A stretch of 64,000 bases of DNA from Maratus speciosus (taxonomy: Eukaryota; Arthropoda; Arachnida; Araneae; Salticidae). The position numbers and the translations under genes were made by a program. Positions 50,985 through 63,314 of this stretch are shown one piece after another. The notes beneath the pieces were generated by a model. It was given only the letters and a program-made list of their open reading frames with translations. It had not been told where the DNA came from and ran no database searches. Each line of letters begins with the position of its first letter. Within the stretch, counting starts at the first letter, position 1. The stretch covers positions 531,467,073-531,531,072 of the forward strand of contig OZ010786.1 in NCBI GenBank assembly GCA_963932465.1, read 5' to 3'.

Positions 50985-52249
50985 GTAACACTTCCAACAA
51001 AGTTGAAAAGAGTTTATAACTTCAGTTTGTCTGTTCGTCTGTTCGCGCTCTAACTCCCGTAAATATACTCGGGTTGACCTGAAAATTTTAAATGTTATTA
51101 ATGTTTACCATAGCACGTTCCCTATTTCAAAATTTTCTAGCATGTTTAGTTCATTTACAGGCACAGTCAAATATTTTCCGTTACATTATGGCCTATTGGA
51201 AAGAATCGTTTAAAATTATTTTTAATGTTGTTACATGCTTTGAAACATAATAAAATTTATATGAATTTATCAAGGGCACTAAATAATATGCATTCTGTAT
51301 AGTTATTATTCATTTACAGAGCCACACAAAAGAAATCCGTTACATAATGATATAGGGGTGGAGGGAATTGTCTGCGGCTTATTTTAATTATGTTAAATTA
51401 TTTCATGTATAATGAAATTGATATACATCGCTGAGGTTTACTATCACTTATTTCAGGTATAATACGAAATGCATAACATTTACAGAAACACACAAAAGAC
51501 TTCAGATACTACATTGTATCCGAAGTACTGTACAGTAGCGATTATTGTTGGAAATGCATTTTTAAGTATGCTATGAGCTTTTATGTTTCACTATATTTAT
51601 TCATAGCATATTGTGGGTATAAATACTGTAATTCATATACAGGGCTACACAAAAGAATTCGTTTAAGTGTTACTGGGTGTAGGTATGTATCAAAATTGAT
51701 TAAATGTGGTTTTTAAATGAATTATGCATTTTTACGCAGAACTGCATTTAGTTAACTAAGAAAAGTTTGTAGAATATAGAAAAAATGATATACAGGGTTG
51801 ATTATAAATGATAATTTCTGGAAATGTGATTTTAGCAGTTTTAAAAGTGTTTTACTTTGAACGAAACTTTAGCTAAATACTTGCGTGTAATAAAGGTACT
51901 AGGTTAACTACAGGGTTTTGCAAAAGTATACAAGCATATTTCCATCTATTAGGATAAATTCCTGAAAGAGAAATTTCAATCTGTTATGCGTTTTCTTGCT
52001 GAAGTAAATTTCCCCATTATATAGTATATTATATCAAATACAAGGATGTTCTAAAGAATTGGAATACATATTTGCTATGGACGGTAGATGCTGGAATGAT
52101 TTTTTAAAATGTGTTATGAGTTTTCATAAAATATGTACTTATTTCTCTTATATACCTTATTTTCCTAAATTATGAAGTTTTATTAAAGCATTCAGGAAGT
52201 TTGGAAAGTGTTTCATCATCTATGCTTAACGCATGATTTTCCTTACTTG
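50985..52249. mobile_element. 1.27 kb insert made of degenerate ~155 bp repeats
   Basis: Unit B7 breaks after CTATCCGTTT (50984) and resumes at TTATTAAATGTTTTAGAC (52250); the intact form is CTATCCGTTTTTATTAAATG at 41,335. The insert begins GTAACACTTCCAACAAAG. It contains the recurring motif ATTTACAGNNNCACACAAAAG or a variant at 51153, 51312, 51478, 51635, 51788, 51906 and 52036 (spacings 159, 166, 157, 153, 118 and 130 bp). I see no terminal inverted repeats. A Helitron-like or other minisatellite-carrying element is possible but not shown. Confidence 0.65.
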
Positions 52250-55114
52250 TTATTAAATGTTTTAGACAAACATCTAGAAATAACTGTATTCACCTGGAAT
52301 AAATCCTTTGCTTTTTTTTTTAATTTTCCATTCTTCTAAAACAAAAGACAATATTTATATCAAAGTTCCAAAGTAAACTATTAGATGAGTAAGTTTTGAA
52401 ACATTAAGAAAATGAATTCCATGCTACACTAAAAGAAACTCATTACAAAAGGGCAAACATCTAAAAGATCATCTTTCTTGTAAAAAAGAAAAATTCCTGG
52501 TCGTTTCTACATTTTTTCAACTTTCATAAAGGAAATTCTTGTGCAAGGAAAAACTTTATGTTTTCTGAAGCTTTTAGGAAACAAATGCAAACATATTGAT
52601 CTTTTCAAGATGCGGTACTCATAATAAAGTTGACTTACGTGAAACATCAAAGTTAAAAAGTATAGAATACTTCTAAGTTTTACATTTAAAATATTGTTAT
52701 TTTTAGAACGTTTTACGCATATAATTTATTGTACAATCGTCAACGAAAAGTAAAAAAAACACAGAAAAAGAGAAATATTTTTCTGCTAACGTTCCGTCAC
52801 AGATAAAAATTGTCTGGTACCATTCAAACAATTAATTGATCGAATTAATTAATGTATACTTGAATTTCCTTAAAGGTTGTCTACACATATCAACTTTTAA
52901 AAACGGTAAAATGTTCAATAGTAACACCAAAATTTCAAGTAAAATTTGTATTCTTAGAAAATTACAAAATGACATACGAAACGCGAATTAATTCTGTAAA
53001 TTTGTTTAGGTATTATGAAATTTTAGAATTTAGGTTTCTTATTGTGGTGATAGCACATTAAGAAGCCTGTAAAAAATTATTTTGGAAAATTATATGCGTA
53101 ATGAAAAATAATTTCATGTAGATATTGTTATATCTCTAACAAACATTAAGAACATAATTTTAAATAAAAATATGTAAAAGATAGCGCTGGAGCTTAAGCA
53201 GCAATATGCTGCCAAAAATGAAGCTATCTGCAGCATGTAGAAGAGAGTTTCCTAATTGGATCTTTATTTCCCCTTTTTTATCTGCATGACATTCGAAAGA
53301 GAAGTACTCGGTAGTATTAAAAATTATATTATTTTTATATTATTTTCGTAAACATAACAACAAGGAAAAAAATGGAGAAATATAAATCTGTCTCTGCTAA
53401 TTAAGGCATAAAAAATCCTCGTATAAAAAGTGATTGATACCAATCGAACAGTAATAATAATATATATTATTTAATGTACATTTAAATTTTCTTTATGTGT
53501 TGCCTACACATAGCAATTATAACAGACATTAAACCTCTAATTGTTGCTAAAAAAGTTTCACAAAATTTGTATTATTCGGAAAATTATAATGTCGGGCATC
53601 AAACGAAAAGTAATTCGGTAAATTTGTTTAAGTATCAATATATTTTATATTTTAGAATTCTTAATTTTTGGTAAGATACCCTACGATGCCTAAAATATCA
53701 CATATTTTGGATCGTTTTTTTTCTTCTGAAAACTATGCTTCGTCATGAAAAATAGTTTTATGTTATGGTATTTATATCATTAACAAACAACAATATCAAA
53801 TCTTTAAATTAAATTTTAAAAAGGTAGCGCTTGAGATGAGGTTGCTTTATGATGGCAGAAATGTAGATATCTGCAGCATGCAGAACAGGGTTTCTTTTTC
53901 TCTTTATCTATATCAAATTCGAGAGAGAAATACACAGTTGCATTAAAAAATATATAAGGTCATTGTGCCTAAATCAGACTCGATAAATAATATTTTTATC
54001 GCATTTAGTGCAGAATTGGCATTTTATTAAATAAACATGTATTTTATTAGCAGGTAATTATTGAATACCTTCTTTTAGTTTAAACTATCTTTTTTTTCAG
54101 AAATGGAATCTTTATCTGTAGTTTATACTTATCTCGCATTCAGGTCATTTTTGTTGCATTTACGGGCAATTAAAACGTAAATGAGACGTCAAAAACCCTC
54201 AATGTGACAATGCGTTTTATGAATGCAAATTCATCTAAAAATATCCGTTTAGCTGTTCTCTGCTTTGACTGAAAATGTCACATAACAGCTGTGAACAATC
54301 TGCGAGACCGCTCGATCAAAAGGTGATTAAATGTGCAATTAATTCACATAATACATGTTCTGCGCTAAACTTATTTTACAGGATTCATTATAATTAAATT
54401 TCATCTGTTAAAACATTTCTAACGGTCTTACTAGGTCTGCAAACGAGTATTCTAATAATGAGAGATTAACTCAATGGATACTATTTATACACTAAACTTT
54501 TTGTATAGTTTTATTTATAATGCAATTTCACCTATTCAAATATTTCTACCGATAGTACTAGGACTGCAAACGAAACAAAATTTCAATAGAAACAATAGTT
54601 AAACTGGAAATTAAAAGTTAAACTGCGAAAATGGAAAAAGAAACAGCTATCAGTGATCTTGCTAACAGCAGTTAGAATTTAATTTTGTTGGCAGTATAGT
54701 GATAATGATATATAACCACATGAATGACATATAAAAAATGGATCTAATAGGGATATTAATTTTTATGAAAATTTTATTTTGATAATTAAAAATACAAATT
54801 TATTAAAACAGACTTTGAAAATGCCGACATTTTGGTTTCTGCGAATCCGCATTAGTGTGGAGTTCATGGGTAAAAAAGTATTTACGAGACATTTGTAAGA
54901 GTGTTAATAAGGATGTTTATTACACATAACTGTAGTTATTATAAAACTTCATATGGTAAAAATATTAGACTTAGGAACAGTTTCTAATAATTATATTTTA
55001 GCTGGTTTTATTAAGCAAAGAGAAGCCCAGGGTCTAATGTTCTGTTGCATACACCCACCCTCTTTTTTTTTAAACTTTCACAAAAAATGAACATTTTCTA
55101 TCACTTAGAATACA

Positions 55115-55973
55115 TGTTACAGTATTAGATCTATATCCACGATTTCCCTGTACTAGTCTAAATTGCTATTTGATATTCACTAAATCCTTATTCTGAAGTA
55201 ATCTCTATCATTAATTCTGTCAAATTCCCTTTAATTTAGCGTCTCACTTGTCTAATTTACTTAATTAATACGCTTTTTGTATTTTTAAATTAAATGTTCA
55301 ATTTCCGATCTTTCGCGATTTAGGATGTTCTTTGGTAGCCATTTTATTTTATTCCAGCCACGAATTTACCTACCCGCGCTTAATTCCGGGGTTTCCTTTT
55401 TGGTTTCTTTTTCATCCGCTGCTCTGTCCGATCTCTTTTCATGGCGCGTTATCTGTACAGTTTAATTGGTTTAGAGCGCGTACTACGTCAAAAGTGTACT
55501 CCTACGCTTAGTAAGTAAAAAGCAGTTACGCACAATTCTCCATCAGATTTTGCTGAGTTTTTGAAGCGTAAACTGTCCCGTGGCTGTGTGTCTGTCGTTC
55601 GTTCTAAAGATTTACCATAAAGATTTTACCTATTTATGTAATCAAATGATTACGCTCGATTATAGATATTTTCTACATCGAACTTACTGATGGCCCTGCA
55701 TCGTGATTTTTGTGAGAACTGCCGCCCGATCTTATTAAATAAAAACCTGTGAACAGAAATGCTTTCGTTACTTGTCTCCTGGATAAATTCTGATCTTCAT
55801 CTCCATTGTTTTTGCCATCAGCCACTCAACTGCCAACCATCTGTAATGAGAAATGATGATCGTATACAAAGATTACGCTGCTCAATTTTTATGTGAAGCT
55901 GTTGATCTATTTTCACTTACTACATTTTCTTACATCGATGCTCCAATCCCATGCTACACCATATAATGTAACA
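55115..55973 (+). mobile_element. Solo-LTR-like block inside the Harbinger-like element
   Basis: The block starts TGTTACAGTATTAG and ends CATATAATGTAACA, so the ends are TGTTAC...GTAACA. It is a diverged relative of 39,735-40,515. An AATAAA lies near 55,738 (TTATTAAATAAAAACC), which suggests plus orientation. No polyprotein sequence is nearby, so it would be a solo LTR. I see no clear target duplication (flanks ATACA and AAAGG). Confidence 0.45.
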
Positions 55974-56760
55974 AAAGGTTAAACCTATCACGGCTAAATC
56001 AATTATGTTACAGAAATCGTTACATATAAGAACTGTAAGATTATGCGACATTCGTCTTCTTCACCTACATCTCTACTAGATCGACGAAATATTTTCCAGT
56101 AACCCAAAGAGCTATTTCCAGTAACTCAAAGAGCTATTTTAATTTCAACAATAAATAAAATCTATAAAAGACTGGTCAATTTCAAGTGGTAGTATATTAA
56201 AAAGCGGTTAATCAATAATTAAAATTTCACGGTTACACATATAAAGGCTTTGAATATACACTTCTTCAAACTTTGGATGTTTTTGCTGATTTTCTGCAAG
56301 TTTAAAAGGTACAAGATCCCTTAGGAAATGTGCGAAGAAAACTGGGGACCTTATCTTAATTTGATTCAGCGTTTAAATTTCTGAATGTTATAATGTTTGT
56401 GAAATTAACCTATTTTATCACACTAAAATAAGAATAATTTAAATGATTTGAATCTAGATAAGGTTTTTCAGAATGATTACCACATAAAATTTTTGCGAAT
56501 GTGCCTGTAATTCCTCTCTCAAAATACACAGCTATTCTAAAGCCTTTTTTAAATTATTTTTTAAAACTTAAGGTACGCATTTTTCTATTGTGATGTTGTT
56601 AAGCACATGTTTAAGTAACGATTTAAAGAAAATAATATTTGAGGATTATGCCAGAATTCATAATTTATTAATGCAATACAGTTCAATTAATCACATTATC
56701 TGCTCTAAACATAATTTAAATACAAATAATGAAAACCTTATTTCGTACACCTTATTTTGT

Positions 56761-56805
56761 ATAACCTTAACATATAATCTTAACATATAACCTTAACATA
56801 TAACC
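56761..56805. repeat. 13 bp minisatellite, ~3.5 copies
   Basis: ATAACCTTAACAT repeats at 56761, 56774 (one change) and 56787, followed by ATAACCT. The motif CTTATTTCGTA flanks both sides. Confidence 0.9.
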
Positions 56806-57245
56806 TTATTTCGTAAACCTCCTATAACTCTCTCCTCAATTAGAGCATTCGCTTCGTCGCAAATAAGAATTGGAAGTCACCAATCTTCCAAAATACGGAG
56901 TGTATTTTATAACTATAATTTGAAAAGTGGTCACCTATTCTTAAGCTTATACCTCAGGTAAATAAAATAGACGTTGTAGTCCTTGCCGTCCATGAGATTA
57001 TTTTATCTTCAATATTTAAAAAGAAAAACTGTGAGCCATTTTCGAAATTTAGCCGCATTTACGGAAGATAAGGGGCGCTTGGATTTTGTTCCTTAAGATT
57101 GGATTACTCATTATACAGCATTTATTTACGATTATTGCACTGAGATTTTCAGTAAAAGAACATTGTCGCATTATGGGTCATCACATTTAGGCACAATGCC
57201 CTAATATTGTAAAAATAGCCAACATGTAAATATGGATAAAATTTT

Positions 57246-58770
57246 TCGTAAAGATTCTTCTTTATACATTGGTTAATTGTAAAATTATTTGATCTATCGT
57301 AATGATTTTTGTGTACTATTCTAGACAAAAGTTTTGAAAAAGTGTGGCAAATTCTGGCAACGATCCGATGAAAATTGTTTAAGGTATGATGCAAGATGCA
57401 CTTCACATACACATTTCAAAGCGGTGGATACATGCTTCATAAATTTGTCCGCAAAGAAAAAAATTATCTTAATGATGTTAAAGTTTAATATAATAAATAC
57501 CTTCAAAATAATTTTCCTTTAGTTGTATAATTTTCTCCTGGTAGAAATTAATATAATAATAGAATTTCTAAACTTTAAACTTTAACTATTCCTAAACTAC
57601 TTGACAGGATGTCTTCGAACTATTCGAAAGTAAAATTTACCAAAGAAGTTAATTAGGATAAAAAAGTAGGTATTCTAATTGCAATTTTTTACAGTTTGTT
57701 GCAATTTCTACTTACAGAAGACCCTCTAATCAAAATTTTTGCATGGCGTTTATTAGTAAGCGTTATTAATAATCCATGGGCACTAGTCACATTTTCCGTT
57801 GTTGATGGGCTGAATCTTTAATGTGTGTTTTCAGATTTTACCACTGTATACGGAAACACATAATGATGAAGTGAGCTGTTTGACAAATTGTCGAAAATAC
57901 ATTAATTATTCAATATTTCCATGTTTTAATTACAGTATACTGTTTGTACTGTTCATTTTAAAGTTTTTGGAGTACACTGTAAAAACACTCTATTCTATAA
58001 ACAAGGAAAATTAGAATTTTTCCCAGAAACGTTAACACTTTCACGAAATTCGTGCTATGCTTTCACAAATGCAAACACACGTTTAATGGACCCATATAGC
58101 CATTTGCTCAGTGACAAGTCATTTTGAGCTTTTTTTTACATGGAGATCACAAACATTATTTTATTATTAAACTACTTTTGGCCTACTAGTTATTCCAGCG
58201 ACTAAATCTTCACTGAAAAAGATTTAGGCAAACATGTTCTTTACATCCTCAAAGTTTAAGGACTATTCGTTGAAAATTTCAGTAGATTTTCGAAAAACCG
58301 TGTGTAATTCAAAACATCCAGTTCTCGCACAGTCCCTTAAATTTTGGAGCAAGTATATTAAAAATAAACTGATCAACTATCTGGCATGAAAGTTTTACTG
58401 AAAAAAGTTAAATGAATTTTCTAATCTTAAAAATTTTATTTTTTTTTAATTTAGCAATAAATCAGTTATAACGAATATTTACATACATGTTTTTTGATAT
58501 ATCTCTGATGCGTGCGACGCTTTCCTACTCCTATTCTTCAAGAATATTTTCTGACAAGTTTTTCAATATTTTTTTTTAATGAATTGCAATAGTTAATGAA
58601 ACAACTTATTGTAAAGAAATGTTAATATATCATGCCAAATTTATTTTCCAAAATCATTCATGTTCGCTTTTTATTTGCATTGTAAAAGGGATATTGACAT
58701 CAAATATCAGAATAGTAAAACAAATCAAACCTTACTATTCTTAAATATTATTTTCCATCCCTAAGTACAT
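57246..58770. other. AT-rich DNA, no gene seen
   Basis: Only short overlapping frames (for example 57,334-57,522 + and 57,321-57,506 -) without recognisable domains. No repeat ends noticed. Confidence 0.5.
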
Positions 58771-58838
58771 GGTGTGTTCACAAAGTTTGATGTCTGGTCT
58801 GATAGTACAGAATGAATTAAACATTTTTGTTCAGCGAA

Positions 58839-59216
58839 CTAAAATTCTTCGAAGTATGACCCTTGGGCATCAACACACCGCTGCCAGCGTTTTTTCTATT
58901 GTTCATAGGCTGGCTGGAAGCCTTGGCGCGCAATGCTGTTAAGGAACCTCGTCGAAGCTGGAATCGTGGATCGCTGGAAACGTGTCGAATCGCTTCCCTT
59001 TCAGGTCTTTCTTGATAGGGAGGAACAAAATAAAGTCGCTGGGAGTGAGGTCGGGGCTGTAGGAGAGCTTGTGCAGGATTATCAAGTTAAATTAAGCCAA
59101 AACTTTGGCGGCTGCGAGTGACGCGTGTGAGGGCGCCCTCTCGTGGTGAAAAACCCAATCGTCTCTAATGTATGGGCGGGCGTGCCGGGTCATGTCAGTT
59201 TTACGCTGGAGTGTAC
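58839..59216 (-). pseudogene. mariner transposase relic (C-terminal part)
   Basis: On the minus strand the C-terminal third of a mariner-type transposase can be read. In order: WVFHHERAPSHAS (about 59,115-59,155), SYSPDLTPSDFILF (about 59,030-59,075), KGKRFDTF (about 58,990), a change of frame, then GFQPAYEQ and KKRWQRCVDAQGSYFEEF with the native stop at 58,839-58,841. In the family the second catalytic Asp lies in HHDNAP; here it is Glu (HHE). Counting 34 residues from it to the Asp of PSD gives the DD34D spacing. Stops interrupt the frame after KVLA and where Trp is expected before KKRW (TAG for TGG). The N-terminal two thirds are absent. GGTGTGTTCACAAAGTTTGA at 58,772 may be the remains of the terminal repeat. 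Confidence 0.85.
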
Positions 59217-60428
59217 CACAATTTAAAGAATCGAGTCCGGGAACTTCTAAACCTCATTTTATCGTAAATTTAACTTAAATTATTCCATGAAAAAGTTAAG
59301 GAATCATGCGAATATGAAACTTTCACCTCTTAGGATTCTCTTTATACATTTTGTTTTGTGTTACATAATATTTAATTTTCACATAGTACCTCTATATTTC
59401 AATTTCTAATACGTAATCTCGTAAACATATGGTGTCGCACGACATTTCTCATTAAGAAATTTCTGTAGATGTTCAGGTATTATAAATAATAGTATTATTA
59501 ATTTAATGAACTTATGATTTCTAAAATATTAATTTTTCGAATTACATAAGAATATTAGTGTCATATTGTATAAGAATATTAGTGTCGTACTGTATTTTTA
59601 ATCATAAATATATATCATTATTTTTATATACGTAATTTTTCTATATTCATACATTTAGTCCTCTGTATGTCACGAAACAATTCAGACATATCTAAAGCAT
59701 ATATGGAAAACATATTAATAGAACTGTCGTTTGTAGCAATGTTTCTATCAAAAGAGAGATGAAATAGGTATTAATACATTTTTAGAATTTAATGAATAAA
59801 CATAATGATAAACATAATATGAACATAATATATTTAGGGAAAATTAAATGGGAAAATTAAAGAGAAAATTAAACTAGTGTTATTTTACCATTTGTAAGTA
59901 TTTTAAATATGTATTTTATAGAGACCATATGGTATAAAAATAAATGAGTCCTGATAGAATCGGGGAATTTTTTACGAACACACAAAAAATTTATTTGTAA
60001 AAAGTAACGAAGATAGTAAATCTATTTCAAGCTCTTATTTTAATATAGAGTGAGATAGTGTAGATTAAATATAATAAAATGGTTGCCTCGGAATAAATAT
60101 TAAATCTGGGGATTACAGGTAAAACATGTGATAAATATATTTTATAAAGACCAGTGTGAAGATGATTTATAAATCTAAACAAAAGAAGCAGATTGCCAGT
60201 GAAAGTAATGTTCAATATGATTCTCAATATTACAACCCTACAGTAAGTGATAAAACTTTAAGGAAGCCAAAAATATTATTTTTGTTGCTAAATTTCAAAT
60301 CAGACGGAATTTTTTTTTACCATAATGTGTATCATAAAGTTGAAAAGCTAATAAAAAATCAACAAAATTCATCTGGAAGTATTTCATTACGAAAATAATG
60401 TAATTGTACAAAAAAGCACTCTTTCTGC
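59217..60428. other. AT-rich DNA with a 24 bp direct repeat
   Basis: ATAAGAATATTAGTGTC occurs at 59546 and 59570 (period 24). Otherwise A/T-rich; an 80-codon frame at 60,156-60,398 (+) shows no recognisable domain and I do not call it. Confidence 0.5.
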
Positions 60429-60488
60429 CTCTGTAAAACCTTTAAGGACAGCAGAATAAAAACAATACAGTAGTGAAGAAACAAATAC

Positions 60489-61135
60489 TTAACATATTGT
60501 GCACCCACCGTTGCATTTAATAACTGCAAATATTGTATCTTTCATGGACATTATAAATTTTTGGAACAGTTCGGAGCTGATTTTCTACGATTCATCTTCA
60601 ATCGTAGATCTGAGTTCTGAAGTTGAGGAAAAATGTCTTCCGTTTTTATAAACTCGTCTTGCTAGATCTCCCCATAAGTTCTCGGAAGGGTTTAGATCAG
60701 GACTTCTGGGTGACTATTGCAAAACTTCAATATTTTTCTTCTGGAACCTGAGTTTTGTCTCACGGCTTGTGTATACAGGCGAATTGTCTTGCTGATAAAT
60801 ACCTTTTTCTCCTGCCAGAAGTGTTGCAACAGGTGAAAGACTGTCAGAAAGAGTTTTTAGGTACGCTTTGAATTAACATTTCCTGAAAGAAATGAAAGCA
60901 AACCCACGCTGTTGAACAAAAAGCAACTTCATGACACAATCGATGCTCCACCTAATTAACGTTTGGAGAAAATTACTTTTTATTTTCTCAAATAATGGCA
61001 GTAATATTTCCTGCCATAAAGAGCATCTAAGTTTCATTTTATTCATTTGAAAAAAATAACCTGCATCCATTTGTCGTCCCAAGTCATCGCTTGTCTTGCA
61101 AACTGTAAACGCTGGTGTGATGTTGAAAATAACAT
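60489..61135 (-). pseudogene. Tc1-like transposase relic (central and C-terminal part)
   Basis: Minus-strand homology to Tc1-family DDE transposases. From high to low coordinates: RLQFARQAMTWDDKWMQVIF followed by SNE (about 61,045-61,115; the first catalytic Asp of the FSDE motif is Asn), a scrambled stretch, IYQQDNSPVYTSRE (about 60,755-60,800, second catalytic Asp), SPDLNPSENLWGDLARRV (about 60,650-60,705, catalytic Glu), then SSELRSTIEDES and VIKCNGG before a stop at 60,489-60,491. The Asp-to-Glu interval has exactly 34 residues in one frame, so this is DD34E. Stops and frame changes break it, including TAG where Trp is expected before SPRSPD. The N-terminal DNA-binding region is not recognisable. 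Confidence 0.88.
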
Positions 61136-62441
61136 ATCATCACATATCATTATTTATCTCCCTTTTAAAATTAAATTCCCCATTTTAAAATGTAATTTCT
61201 CCTTTCGTAATTATATAGTGAAGAAAAACTTCCTCTCCTTTCTAAAAAGAATATAAATCTATTTCTTCTTCTCTTTTGCGCTATAGCTTTCAGTTATTTA
61301 AGTTCTCCCAATTTCAGCCAAAGCCGTGAATAAAATAAATCAAAAACAAATCTTTTTCCCACCCTAATGTCATTAACTGTTCGAGCATATTTTCCTTGGG
61401 TTAACGAATATATAAAAAAAGATATTTTGACCATATGTTCCAGTTGTAGCAGTTATTTATACACTAAGTGTTAATTTTAAGTTTTATAGTCAAAACAAAT
61501 GCCTTTTTTGCCGCAAATATATACTCTGTTTATATTAAAATCAGCTCCCGGCTTCTGCATTGCTGATTCTAAATGCGTATTTCCCATCATTTAGCTTTGG
61601 CATTCGTATTTGTACGTTGAAATATTAAAACGCCAATCAACGGTCCTTTTGGCTACTTTTTAATTCAAAGTTCCATTAAGTGATATATCTTTGGGGTTAC
61701 AATGACCAAGGATACCAAGATTTTGGATCGACACATTGGCAACGATATCTGATTAATTATCCATTCCTTCTCTGTACATCGTACTGTTAACAGCTAACTG
61801 AAAGGGTCCATCTATGACACTTACATTATTCATGTCTACAGCTAATAAAACCATCCTGTCTTCAAATTTGCTGAGTTATTCTTTTCATTCATATCTTAAT
61901 ATTCAAGGATATACGAGCCTGGATTACCAACGATTGATACTAAAAAAAAACGCAATATGATAATAAAATGTTCTCACTACAGACATGGTCTACAGTATAG
62001 CTGGGTTTTGTGGCTAGTCAGTAAAGTGGGATTACACAATTTTGCCGTGCACTGGAAATTCCCAGATCGATTGGTTGCATTGCAGAATTTTTTCTTGCAC
62101 ACTTTGGGCCTAGTTGATAGTAAAATTTCTTTAGATGAGGATTTTCCTGTTGATGCTAACTTTAAAACTATCCTTTAATCTCTGAGTTACAAGATATTTT
62201 GGTCTGCCTTCAGCTGTACTTGCCCATACTTGTCTTTTAACCTTAAAATTTTTTGATGACGGTTTTAGATTGTCCTATCTTTTTTGTAATAGACCTACAA
62301 ATCTTTCCTGACAAAGAGAAAAATTCAACAGCTCCTTATCCATATTCAGTCAGCTTACTTGCTTTTGGCCCCATTCTTATACTATTAAAAAAAAGACTTC
62401 AGAAAAAGCAATGTACAGAAAAGTTTTTAATGGGCAATTGA
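61136..62441. other. AT-rich DNA, no gene established
   Basis: Frames at 61,957-62,178 and 62,253-62,441 (+) have no recognised domain. The opposite strand near 62,185-62,240 reads GRPKYL after a basic stretch, faintly like the linker of a Tc1 N-terminal domain, but nothing around it confirms this. Confidence 0.45.
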
Positions 62442-62449
62442 ATAATAAT

Positions 62450-63278
62450 TAGAGATCGACAGAAAATTCGTTTTCATCCGAAAATCTGAGATTCGTCGAA
62501 AATTTGTTTTTGGCGAAAATGCGGCTGAAAATTTGGCCGGGCCGAAACTCGACAGAAACCAGAGTATTCCAAAAATCTCGTTTCTTCTTACGGAAATTTT
62601 CAACATTACTCAGCTTTACTTGCTCAAATGAGACTATTTATAGCTACGAACTTCGCTGTTTATAATTATCAGTCAAGAATGACTCAAGACGTGAATGCAA
62701 ATTATAAAGCAAGCAATGCATCTATAACTAAACTTTTTCATTAAAAGCTCATTAAAAGCTGCAGACATAACTGTAATAGAAAATTTTCAGTTTGAAACCA
62801 GAGAAATGTTTCGAATACTCTTTGAGGAAGTTTCAGTGTAACAGATAATCATTTATAGAAATCACTATAAAATATAAATCGAGGCGTGCATAAAGAAAAG
62901 TAAAATATTTTTTTTATTAAATGAAAATCGTATAGTTTAAAAATATTTCTGTATCGTTGATGAATTAATTACGCTTTATTTTATATGAAAAACAAAATGT
63001 TTTGGGGCTAAAGCACAGAGAGGCCACACGTAAAATTAATTAAAATTATGTATATTTAATAAATACGCATAATTATTTAATAATTCTGCATATTTAATAA
63101 ATGCGTTTAATTAAATAATAATTATGTATATTTATGCATGTATTGATTACTTTAATACATACAATTTTATTACTTGAAAAATGGACATTTCCGTTTTCTT
63201 TTTCGGTCGAAAGAAAGATCACTGAAATTCAGTTTTGTTTTCGGTTTTGCCCATACAAAACTGTTTCAGTCGATCATT
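62450..63278. mobile_element. hAT-like non-autonomous element, 829 bp
   Basis: Left end TAGAGATCGACAGAAA and the reverse complement of the right end, TAATGATCGACTGAAA, match in 13 of 16 bases. The 8 bp flank ATAATAAT is present on both sides (62442-62449 and 63279-63286), the target-duplication length of hAT elements. The duplication is low in complexity, so a chance match is possible. GAAA/CGAAA-type motifs are dense inside both ends. No coding capacity. Confidence 0.7.
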
Positions 63279-63314
63279 AATAATAATTATGTATAACATT
63301 TCTGTAAAAAATTA

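Larger units (their letters stand above)
53958..57201. mobile_element. Harbinger-like non-autonomous element, 3.24 kb
   Basis: Left end GGTCATTGTGCCTAAAT and the reverse complement of the right end, GGGCATTGTGCCTAAAT, match in 16 of 17 bases. TAA flanks both sides (53955-53957 and 57202-57204). A 3 bp TAA duplication with G-rich ends is typical of PIF/Harbinger. It lies in unit B8: GCATTAAAAAATATA precedes it and TATTGTAAAAATAGCCAACA follows, matching the uninterrupted order at 41,218-41,255. No transposase or Myb-like ORF was found. An LTR-like block (55,115-55,973) is nested inside. Confidence 0.7.
39262..57245. repeat. Old tandem family, ~1.19 kb unit, broken up by insertions
   Basis: Units are phased on GTTGAACCACNGTTTTAATAAC. 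Copies: B1 39262-41299 (contains the LTR-like insert), B2 41300-41614 (partial), B3 41615-42804 (1,190 bp, uninterrupted), B4 42805-43100 (partial), B5 43101-43206 (partial), B6 43207-44083 continued at 50647-50937, B7 50938-50984 continued at 52250 to about 53,345, and B8 from about 53,360 to 53,957 continued at 57,202-57,245 (partial). Landmarks inside a unit include TGATTTTGGATAGTTAT, GGTAGCGCTGGATCTTAGG, AAATCCTGGTCGTTTCTAC and ATTCACCTGGAATAAATCC. Divergence between copies is high, so the family is much older than the 668 bp satellite. No coding potential. Confidence 0.9.

Noticed and set aside
57530..57547. Relation of TTTTCTCCTGGTAGAA to the 319 bp repeat
   Set aside because: Only about 16 bases are shared with 45,878 and the flanks differ; probably chance.
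58933..59121. 62-codon ORF on the + strand
   Set aside because: It is antisense to the mariner transposase relic.
60429..60452. Terminal repeat for the Tc1 relic (CTGTAAAACCTTTAAGGACA)
   Set aside because: It resembles a Tc1-type end but points away from the transposase relic, so it cannot be that element's near end.
60873..61256. ORFs of 69 codons on both strands
   Set aside because: They are wrong-frame or antisense readings over the Tc1 relic.
61957..62240. Tc1 N-terminal domain on the minus strand (GRPKYL)
   Set aside because: Only a short basic motif is suggestive; the neighbouring translation shows no helix-turn-helix pattern.
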